Source: Rhynchopus euleeides (Eukaryota > Euglenozoa > Diplonemea > Diplonemida > Diplonemidae). Taken from it: a stretch of DNA of 64,000 nt. The stretch covers positions 2,169,761 to 2,233,760 of the forward strand of contig OY723286.1 of the NCBI GenBank assembly GCA_963210315.1, read 5' to 3'. The notes beneath the pieces are model-generated. The model was not told the DNA's origin. It made no database searches and was given only the letters and a program-made list of their open reading frames with translations. The position numbers and the translations under genes were made by a program. Positions 44,523-52,620 of this stretch are shown here, piece after piece; the stretch's first letter is position 1; the number at the start of each line of letters is the position of its first letter.

Positions 44523-44645
44523 CGAAGTGGAGAAGGTTTCCATGTGGGAGAACGGTAGGGTTCGGAGTGGTATAGGGTTGACGGAGCTGCGGTCGCGCTC
44601 TCGGGTGTGACTGCGGCTTCTGATTCTCGGCCTCATCGGCTTTAT
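44523..44645 (+). rRNA. 28S rRNA fragment
   Basis: CGAAGTGGAGAAGGTTTCCATGTG is conserved in 28S. The rest is divergent. It ends at the target duplication ATCGGCTTTAT, continued at 47688. Confidence 0.85.
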
Positions 44646-44647
44646 GC

Positions 44648-46894
44648 ATGCAGGCGGCGTGCATGGCGTGTGGTGGGGAGGACCTGCCGTGCGCTTGTCC
44701 GAGGGGGCGTTTGCGGTTGGTGCAGGCGTCGGGGCGGCCCCGCGGGTGGGCGGCGGTGGTGAAAGAGGAGGTGTGCGAGGAGGCAGGGGAGCCGGGTGCG
44801 GCCCCGAAGAAGCGACGGGCGGGTGGGGCGGGAGCGACGGCAGCACCTTCACCGGCCGCGTCACCAGACGGGTGCACACCTCCTCCATCGGGCGCGCCGC
44901 CAGTGACCCCCGCCGGGGCGGTGCGGGGCACAGCAGCCGAGCAGCGAGAGCGGGAAGCGGACCGGTGGCAGCGCGTGCAGGAGCTGTCGGCCACGGAGCC
45001 TGTGGCGGCCTTCATCGCCCAGTGGCAGAGTGCCGCCCCCGCGGATGTGTCACAGTGTTTGGAAGTCGAGGACCTGGTGGGGTCCCTCCAGGGACAGGTG
45101 CGGTGGCGGGCGGAGTACACCGTGGGCGACTGCCTGTTTGACGCGGTGGTCGGTCAGCTGCCGGCCAGTCTGATTGTGACAGCGGCCGAGGCGCGGAGGC
45201 GAGCAGTGGAGGCGGTGGTGTCGCACGCCGGGCTGCGCGCGCTGGTGGAGGGGGCGCCGGAGGCGTGGGCTCGGCTGATGGGCCGCAGCGGGGCAGGGCC
45301 GGGGCTGCAGTCGTGGGCTGACGAGCTGGTCCTCGGGGGGCTCGCGAGGGCCCTCTGCATCAACATCCTGGCGTTCAGGAAGCAGGGCCAGGGGGTCAGA
45401 GTGTGGCGCGCAGCGAGGCGGGCGGCAGGGATGGCGGCGGTGGCGTTTGTGGGTGAGTCGGGACAGGCAGACGGCACAGCGGTGGGCCACTTTGTGCCCG
45501 TGATCCTGCCCGAGCCGCTGCAGCAGTGGGCGCTGGAGGTGGACGCGTGCCCAGTGGGGCAGGATATCCGCGTCCGGGGGTGTGAAGCTGCGCGGCTGAT
45601 GAGCCTCCAGGTCGGTTGGCAGACGAGCTGCGGGGCGTGCACCACGCCGGTGAGCGTTCGCGGGTGCTGGGGATGCAGCGAGTGCGGGGTGGCAGTGTGC
45701 CTCACGTGCCGCGACAAGTCCCCGGCGACATACAGGTGGTGCGGTGAAGCACACCTCGACAACCCGTCTTCTTCGACATCCCACCCCCTCCCTTCACCCC
45801 ATAACACCCACCCTCCGACGGCATCTCAGACTACATCATCCCAACCTACTACATCCCACCCTACATCTCAGACTACATCATCCCAACCTACTACATCCCA
45901 CCCTACATCATCCCACTCTACTTCTTCTCAACCTACTCCATCCCAACCCACTCCATCCCGGCACTCGCCGGCCCTTCCCCACTCCTCACCATCCCCTTCG
46001 GCAGCTCCCGTGGGGGGCACCCCGTCGAGTGCGGCGGCGGCGGCGGCGGCAGCAGCGGCGACACCTCTGGGGGAAGGCTCCAACAACGGACCCACAGCCA
46101 TCCCTCGGCAGGCAGCAGCGGCAGCGACAGCGGCGGCAGCGGCAGCAGCATCGACGATGGAGCTCCCTCGAGGGGCGGACGGCGGCATCGCCTTCGACGA
46201 CGAGTTGTCGGAGGGGGTGGACGGCATGAGCGACGAGGGCACGGTCACGTCAACGGGAGGCACCCAAAACACAAACACAGCCACCCAAGTGTCAGTGATC
46301 CTGATCTCAGCAGCTCGCGCGGGTATGGGGAAGTGGGCAGGGAGTCGGTCTGACGGGCCAGCAGAGGTGGACGGCAGGATGGTGTTTCCTTCGGCAGCGA
46401 AGGCGGCGGCGGAGGGAGCGAAGGAGGCGGCGTGGGTCCCTCGGACGGCAGAAGGCTGGTTCGAGCTCTTCGGCCAGCACGGGCGCTCAGAGTTGGAGGT
46501 CGAGACGGCACACGCTGTCTACAAGCAGTGGGTGGCGGATCGACGGTCGGTAGATGCCGACTTCAACTCGAGGCGGGAAGGGGCGAGTGCGGCACGGGTG
46601 GAGGAGTTCTTCGCGTGCAAGCGCGTGAACAGCCGGGTGGACAAGAGACGGACGCGTGAGCGGCACCCGGAGGAGGCGGCGCGACCGCGGGGCGGCCGTG
46701 GCGGGGGAGGGGTGACGGACCCCCGGGACAGGAGGGGCGACGGCCAGGGTGGAGGGAGGCAGGGCCGCGACAGGTGGGCAGCCGGGAGAGGCGGCGGCAG
46801 GGGTGGCGGCGACCGTAGGGACCGTGGCGGCGGGCAGGAGAGGCAGGCTGCGGTGATCGGAGTAGGGGGCCAGGGGCCCCGTCGGCGGAGGTGA
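44648..46894 (+). CDS. OTU-2 element protein: OTU protease, zinc finger, RG-rich C-terminus
   Basis: 748 codons from ATG 44648, with a second ATG at 44663. The N-terminus is Cys-rich (CMACGGEDLPCAC) and basic, possibly the end of a lost zinc finger. An OTU domain follows, with Cys in VGDCLFDAVVGQL, the helix SWADELVLGGLARAL and His in VGHFVPVI. A zinc finger comes next (CGACTTPV…CWGC…CGVAVCLTC). A Ser/Thr/Pro repeat (SQTTSSQPTTSHPT) and an Ala-rich acidic linker precede VPRTAEGWFELF, the shared C-terminal module, and an RGG-like tail fitting RNA binding. No reverse transcriptase is present, so movement needed one in trans, or the RT half was lost by truncation. Whether it is expressed is unknown. 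Confidence 0.72.
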   Translation: MQAACMACGGEDLPCACPRGRLRLVQASGRPRGWAAVVKEEVCEEAGEPGAAPKKRRAGGAGATAAPSPAASPDGCTPPPSGAPPVTPAGAVRGTAAEQREREADRWQRVQELSATEPVAAFIAQWQSAAPADVSQCLEVEDLVGSLQGQVRWRAEYTVGDCLFDAVVGQLPASLIVTAAEARRRAVEAVVSHAGLRALVEGAPEAWARLMGRSGAGPGLQSWADELVLGGLARALCINILAFRKQGQGVRVWRAARRAAGMAAVAFVGESGQADGTAVGHFVPVILPEPLQQWALEVDACPVGQDIRVRGCEAARLMSLQVGWQTSCGACTTPVSVRGCWGCSECGVAVCLTCRDKSPATYRWCGEAHLDNPSSSTSHPLPSPHNTHPPTASQTTSSQPTTSHPTSQTTSSQPTTSHPTSSHSTSSQPTPSQPTPSRHSPALPHSSPSPSAAPVGGTPSSAAAAAAAAAATPLGEGSNNGPTAIPRQAAAAATAAAAAAASTMELPRGADGGIAFDDELSEGVDGMSDEGTVTSTGGTQNTNTATQVSVILISAARAGMGKWAGSRSDGPAEVDGRMVFPSAAKAAAEGAKEAAWVPRTAEGWFELFGQHGRSELEVETAHAVYKQWVADRRSVDADFNSRREGASAARVEEFFACKRVNSRVDKRRTRERHPEEAARPRGGRGGGGVTDPRDRRGDGQGGGRQGRDRWAAGRGGGRGGGDRRDRGGGQERQAAVIGVGGQGPRRRR

Positions 46895-47687
46895 AGCGTT
46901 CATGCAGGGAGAGGACGGTGCACGTAGGGTGCAACCTCCTCCCCCCCCCTTCCCCCTCCTCCCCTCTTCGGTAGAGTCGTGTGTATAGTCCGTCTAGGGT
47001 GGGTGGTTGGGACCCCCGCGTCCGTTCCCCTCGCGCCTAGGCCCCCAAGCATCATCATCGATTCCAGTGTGTATAGTTTGACCTTCGAGCCGTGGGTCCG
47101 GAAAGTCCATTCGGTCCCACGGCGCCTAAACAAACAAATCTGATCGTCCCCCCCCCCCGCCCCTCCCCCTTAATAGAGTCTTGCACAGTGTGAATAGTCT
47201 TGCCCTTTGGGGGGGTCGGTGGTGTCCGAAAAAGTTCGCCACAAACTCGGAGTGGCACCAGCAGAACGTGTGTGAGAGCCACGGCACCACGGACCCCTGT
47301 AAATTCGCTCCCTGATTCCACCATTCCCCTCGATTCCGCCCCTCCTCTGCAGTTCCCTCCCCCAGTTCGAGTGGTTTGGAGGGATGGCCCGCTCGGTCCC
47401 GCAAACCGCTCGACAGGGACTGTTTCAACCCTGTTTTTTGCGCGTTCTGGGCCCTGGACTTTTCGAACGGTCGCCATTTGGGGAGAGACTGTAGAAGAGG
47501 TCTGGCCCTTGTTGTTCGAACTTGCCAAGTACACGGCCCTCTAGCCTCTAGCCTCTGCCACACGTGGCCAACAGCAACTGTGTCGTTGGCTTCCGCCCTG
47601 CATGTCATCTCGACAAGCAGCAGACACCCCAAGAGCAGAGGTGGAGAGTAGCAGTCCCCCGGTTCGCCCCCGGGTACCAAAAAAAAA
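46895..47687 (+). other. 3' UTR and tail B of OTU-2
   Basis: Repeated at 25324-26081. It ends AGCAGT then (CCCGG-TTCGCCC-CCGGG) TACCA and poly(A). The stem-loop has the 5-bp stem and 7-nt TTC loop of a tRNA T-arm and ends in CCA. Confidence 0.75.
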
Positions 47688-47851
47688 ATCGGCTTTATAC
47701 GTGCCTACAACGAAGTGTCAACTTGGAACTGTTACGAACAAGAGGAATCCAACTGGTTAATTAAACCACAGCATGTCGCTTCATCACAGCGGTGGCGAGT
47801 GGCATGTGACTTCTGCCCAGTGCCCTGAATGTCAACGCTGAGAGATCAGGT

Positions 47852-47911
<60 letters not shown>

Positions 47912-48520
47912 TTCTAATTAAAGACGCGCATGAATGGACCAATGAGATTCCTTCTGTCCCTACCTACTATCTGGCGAAACAGCAGTCAAGGGAACGGACT
48001 TGAAACTGTCAGCGGGGAAAGAAGACCCTGTTGAGTTTGACTCTAGTCTGACTTTGTGCAGTGACATAAGAGGTGTAGTTATAGGTGGGAGGTCGCAACA
48101 ATGAAATACCACTACTCTTATCGTCGCTTTACTTATCCAATGATGGGGAAACGGCACCTGCCACCTCGGTGGTTTGGCCTTTTTGGGCCTTTAGGTTTTC
48201 CGATTCCAGCGACAAACTGGCGTTAGCTAGTGAGCCCTCGTTTGGAGACACCAGTCAGGTGGGGAGTTTGGCTGGGGCGGCACATCTGTTACACATTAAC
48301 GCAGGTGTCCTAAGGCAAGCTCAGTGAGAACAGAAATCTCACGTAGAGCATAAGGGTAAAAGCTTGCTCGATACATGATCTTCAGTACCGATCCTCGGTG
48401 TGAAAGCATGGCCTAACGATCCTTTGGTCTCGCTTCTGTTCAAGGGATGAAGCCGGAGGTGACAGAAAAATTACCACAGGGATAACTGGCTTGTGGCAGC
48501 CAAGCGTTCATAGCGACGTT

Positions 48521-48552
<32 letters not shown>

Positions 48553-48600
48553 GCCTAGACAAGCAGAATTGTCTAAGGGTTGGATTGTTCACCCACTAAC

Positions 48601-48644
<44 letters not shown>

Positions 48645-48995
48645 TTACCCTACTGATGGAGAGAGAGCTCCTCGAGCCGGCGTATGTCGACAGCAATATG
48701 GGGTAGTACGAGAGGAACTCCCATTTCTAGTCCCTGGTATCTACGGTTGTCCGATCGGACAGTGCCGTGATGCTACCACTGGATGGATTATGGCTGAACG
48801 CCTCTAAGCCAGAACCCAGTCTAGAGACATACGTGACTTTGTCAGGGCACATGAGTTTATCGGGCCAAGTCTAGCTTCGGCGAATAGCTATCTTCCTAGT
48901 TCACATCCAGACTCCGTGCTTCCAACCGGGTCTATACGAGTCCGAATGGTCCGGCGGGCGTAACACTTCGAGGAGCCTTGTTGTTCCGAGGCTTT
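47688..48995 (+). rRNA. 28S rRNA 3' third, uninterrupted
   Basis: Contains the R2 target CTCTTAAGGTAGCCAAATGC at ~47888 (unoccupied), GGATAACTGGCTTGTGGC and AGTACGAGAGGAAC. The 3' end is placed near 48995 by comparison with known 28S ends. Confidence 0.95.
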
Positions 48996-49211
48996 GAGCC
49001 TTATGGCCGGTTCCTACGGTTCGCCCAGTCAAGCTTGCTTGGCTGGGCTACGGGTGTGTCTAGGCAGGCTGGGTCCTACCCACCCCCCCCCCTCCCCCCC
49101 CTCTAGCCTAGGCTAGGGGGGGGGGGGGGGGGGGTGAGGGGAGGGGGGGGGGTCATGCCTGTTTTTTGGCCGGGTGGGCTGGGTCCGGGGGTCCATGCCC
49201 AATATAGGGAG
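48996..49211 (+). other. rDNA intergenic spacer start
   Basis: Matches 32201-32213 plus 32842-33050. It has a GCCCAGTCAAGC…GCTTGGCTGGGC hairpin at about 49022-49048, possibly a 3' processing or Pol I termination feature, and long C and G tracts. Confidence 0.65.
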
Positions 49212-49288
49212 GGGGGATAAAATCCAACTTGCTGCCTTCACGTGGCGCCCCCTGTGATTACCCTCCTTGGAGGGGAAACCAAAGCAAG
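49212..49288 (+). ncRNA. Candidate HDV-like ribozyme, copy 4
   Basis: Same stems as copy 1. Its first G coincides with the inferred insertion point. Confidence 0.6.
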
Positions 49289-50307
49289 CTCTGGTATTAG
49301 GATCCTTGGAATTGACCTTGGGGGGCCTCTTGAGTGAGTCTCGGGAGAAATCGGACCTGTGCATGGGTCAGGGCAGTGTGCGCGAGCATAAGGCCCTGGG
49401 CTGTTCCCTCTGAGTTGCTCTAATTGCATGAGTGGCTTGAGCACATGGACGTCTGCAGGCCAGCCTGTAGGAAGATCAGGATGCAGGGTTGCCCCCCTTT
49501 TGGGGCGTGAAAGCCTCGCCAATGCTTTCCCTAGTGCCGCGATCGGGCGTGCTGGAGCTGCGCGATGCCTGAGAAGATCCTGCTGGAGCTGATCCTGCCC
49601 CCACGTTGCGGCTCTAAGCCCTCAACGGGTAGCCCCTCTGGGTGGTCGCTGCTGACCTGTGCCTGGCCCCTCCCCCTTCGCACAAGGGGTTGACTAGTGT
49701 TGCAGGCGGTGGAGTCATAGACAGCACTGCCTTTTGCTTTCACCATTGGCCCTTTCTCTACTTTTTCGGTGCACAACAGAGACCTCTCTTTGTGACGATG
49801 CGTTGCGGCTACAAACAAACCAACAAGCCCCTCCATCACTACAAAGAGCAGTTTTCTGAACCCTAGCGTTGTCCCAGCTAGCTTGTGTTTCCCTTTTGGG
49901 CTTTTTCTTTGAGTTTTTCTTTACTCGATCGTTTCCTGTGACACTCTGTGTTTCAGCATTCATTGCAATGTGTAATGTGCAACTTCCACTTCAGGTTCCT
50001 TGCACATAACACAAAAGCGGTTGGCGGCTATCAACCATATGCTATTGAAGCAACCAAGCCCCCCGTTTTTGGAGTTATGTACGAGCAATCTGTCACCAGT
50101 GTGGTCCTCGCTGGCTAAGTGGATGTCCAGAGGCTGTGCCATTTTGGGCGTGTCGTTTGATGTGTGTGATCTTTTCATGTGTGTTTCTTTCGCTTTCTTC
50201 TTTTCGTTTCTTGTCTTGCTTGTCTCTTGTACCTTGTATTCTGTACCAACTAGCCCAGACAAACAACAGCTGCAAAGATTCTCGGTCCGGATGTCCCCAA
50301 AAAAAAA
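49212..50307 (+). mobile_element. 1.07-kb ribozyme-headed retroposon, copy 4, in rDNA spacer
   Basis: GGGAG, extendable to GGGAGGGGG, flanks both sides (49207 and 50308). The empty site is at 33041. It ends TCCGGATGTCCCC and A9, without the 19-nt extension seen in copy 3. Confidence 0.88.
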
Positions 50308-50430
50308 GGGAGGGGGTAGAATAGGGGGACGCCCCTAGGAAATTACCCTCCCTGTATAGCCCGGCTATACCACGTAGGCAAACAAGCAGTGCAACGTGTT
50401 ACTAAGGCAACACTGCTTGAGGACGGTGCT
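50308..50430 (+). other. rDNA spacer segment
   Basis: Equal to 33041-33170, up to GAGGACGGTGCT, where the array starts. Confidence 0.7.
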
Positions 50431-50726
50431 AAACCCGCAAACCCGCAAACCCGCAAACCCGCAAACCCGCAAACCCGCAAACCCGCAAACCCGCAAACCC
50501 GCAAACCCGCAAACCCGCAAACCCGCAAACCCGCAAACCCGCAAACCCGCAAACCCGCAAACCCGCAAACCCGCAAACCCGCAAACCCGCAAACCCGCAA
50601 ACCCGCAAACCCGCAAACCCGCAAACCCGCAACCCCGCAAACCCGCAAAACCGCAAACCCGCAAACCCGCAAACCCGCAAACCCGCAAACCCGCAAACCC
50701 GCAAACCCGCAAACCCGCAAACCCGC
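50431..50726 (+). repeat. (AAACCCGC)37 array in rDNA spacer
   Basis: 37 units of 8 bp with two variant units near 50632 and 50646. Followed by ACTAGAAGTGTAAGCACCCGT. The sister spacer at 33170 has no array. Long open frames over it are artefacts of a stop-free repeat. Confidence 0.95.
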
Positions 50727-51147
50727 ACTAGAAGTGTAAGCACCCGTTGCTACCTTCCTGCGCTGGTGGTAGGTGTATGCTTGGTGTGAGTGTGTTGCTG
50801 TATTTGTGTGTCGTCCTGCAATGATTTCGTGGGGAGGGGGCTGGGTCGGACGTGTCTTGTCTGTGTCTGTCACTGCTCTGTCGCTTGATTCTGTGGCTGC
50901 TCATTTCACCCGTTGGCCAAAACGGACGCCCCCTTTTCGACACTCCCAGGTATCGAGCCGGTTGGTGTAGTGCTTTCAGTTTTTTTTTTACTTTCCCTTT
51001 CCCGCCCCCCTCCCTCTCTCCTTCCCAAGTCACACGCCTTCAGCTTCGTGCATCAACAATACCCTGATGTGTTGTCGATTACCTTCGGCGGTGCAACCTT
51101 TTGTATATTTTTTGTTATTGTATTTTTACATCACACACACCGTTTTT

Positions 51148-52216
51148 TTATGGCGTCCCCCACCTGACCTCCCACATGTCCCGCCCCTTGAGGAACCGTC
51201 TGTCCCTCTCATGCTTCCGCTTCGTTCCAGCACGGCACTTGTGGCTTTTCCTGCCGACAACCGCTCCGCATGATCTGCAGACCTGGAGGCACCCCTCCTT
51301 GTGCTTGTTGTATGCGGCGGTGTTTTTGAAGGCAAAGAGACATCTCTTGCAGACGATCTGTTTGGTGTGTGGTGATCGAGTATCGAATCGTGTGTGCATG
51401 GCATACCTCGTCGTCCCACCTCTTCTCGTATCTTGTGACTGTTTCAACACGCACGCGTCTTCCAGGCTCTTCTGTTCCCATCCGAGGGGTCAGGAGTGAG
51501 GACAGAAGAGGGCGAGACACAGCTGTCAGCTCGGCACCGTCGTCAGCCTGTTCTTCTCCCTCTTTGCTCTCAGGACAGACAGCCGCCAGCTCGGGATTGT
51601 CGCCGGCCGGCTTCAGTGCTGACAGAGGCCAGCTTATGCTGTACAGACTTCCCAGAAGATCCTGCACGTTGATCTCCTCCTTGTTCGGTTGTGGAGCTTT
51701 GTCACTGTTCTCTTGAGGAACAAGAACAGTCACCGAATTTGGGACAGGGTCGATGGGTGGCACGTATGTTAGGTAGATCCCGCTTTCGTCGTCAGAATCC
51801 TCCCCATCATCAGCTGTGTCATCAGAATCATCCCCATCGTCGAGATTGTTGCGCTGATGCTCCAAGAAGGCGATGTACTCGTCATCTTCGATGGGGTCGT
51901 CTATTAGGCCCATGTCGGTCCTTGCATCCATCATCTTCCCATGGTCTGCCGCTGCCCGGATCTGGGACACGATCTCATCAGCATCCAGGGGGGAGTCATC
52001 GGCATCCGGATCCTCCCCAAAGATCTCCTTCTGGAACCCCTGCCACTCCTCCCTCCACTCCCTCGCTTCTTCTTCAGCCTTGAGCTCCATCGTGAGCGCG
52101 TACGGGACTGGCATCGGGAGACCATTCTTGATGTTTCGGATGGAGATCTGTGATGGAGAGATGATACGTATCGTGTATTGTCCCGACTCCAGCAGCTTGT
52201 CCAGCTGCCTCCCCAT
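51148..52216 (-). CDS. Helitron accessory acidic C2H2 zinc-finger protein, one intron
   Basis: Exon 1 is 52216-51407 and exon 2 is 51357-51148, giving 339 aa. The middle is strongly acidic (DDGDDSDDTADDGEDSDD). After splicing, the C-terminus carries CKRCLFAF…HKEGC and CRSCGAVV…HKC, two zinc-finger units, then a basic end (KRKHERDRR). Without splicing the frame runs out of phase through the finger. The conserved Cys and His spacing restored by the intron is the main support. It could be a DNA-binding cofactor for Helitron transposition. No homologue is recognised. Confidence 0.7.
51358..51406 (-). other. Spliceosomal intron, 49 bp
   Basis: On the minus strand GTATGC … CAAACAG. The joint is in phase and yields KRWDDE|IVCKRC. 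The GTATGC donor is shared with the host intron at 5785. Confidence 0.72.
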
Positions 52217-52620
52217 TGTGTTGTAGTTGTGTTCGAACCTGAAGGGTGATGCTGTGTGTGTGTGAACAACATGTGCAAGAAGAAGTACAATGTCACAGCG
52301 TTGAGTCGAGGGGGGGAAAGGGGGTGGGGCTGGGTGGGGTGGGGGGGGGGGGATCGAGGCATGTATCTTCTCTTACTGCCATGGCTGCTCCTTTCACCCG
52401 TCTGCCAGGACGGACGCCCCCCAATCGATTCTTGGCAAATCAACCAGGTTTGGTGTGGTGCTTTTTGGCTGTGTTATTTTTTTGTTTCTTTTTCTCACGT
52501 TGTTTTGCCCTTCCACCCCACCCAACCCATCTGTACACAGAAACAAAACCGATAAAGACGAAACTGAAGACTGAAAGAAAGAAAGCCATCGAATCAGCTC
52601 ATCTTCTTGAACTGCTGCTC
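52217..52620. other. Spacer between Helitron genes
   Basis: Non-coding. Carries a ~80-bp motif at about 52380-52470 related to 50895-50985 (TGGCTGCTC…TTCACCCGT…ACGGACGCCCCC), each lying ~150-240 bp beyond a minus-strand stop codon. Confidence 0.5.

Larger units (their letters stand above)
44646..47687 (+). mobile_element. OTU-2 family element in 28S with 11-bp target duplication
   Basis: ATCGGCTTTAT at 44635-44645 and 47688-47698. The 3,042-bp insert has an ORF starting 2 bp inside, a ~790-bp 3' UTR and tail B with A10. The site is about 200 bp upstream of the canonical R2 site. Absence of any 5' UTR suggests 5' truncation. Confidence 0.88.

Noticed and set aside
47650..47687. tRNA gene
   Set aside because: Only a T-arm-like stem and CCA. 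No D-arm, anticodon arm or acceptor partner is present.
44646..47687. OTU-2 as a purely non-autonomous element lacking RT by design
   Set aside because: Equally explained by 5' truncation, which is clear for its OTU-1 relative. Left open.
50389..50743. Similar ORFs over the shorter array
   Set aside because: Same reason. The flanks are rDNA spacer.
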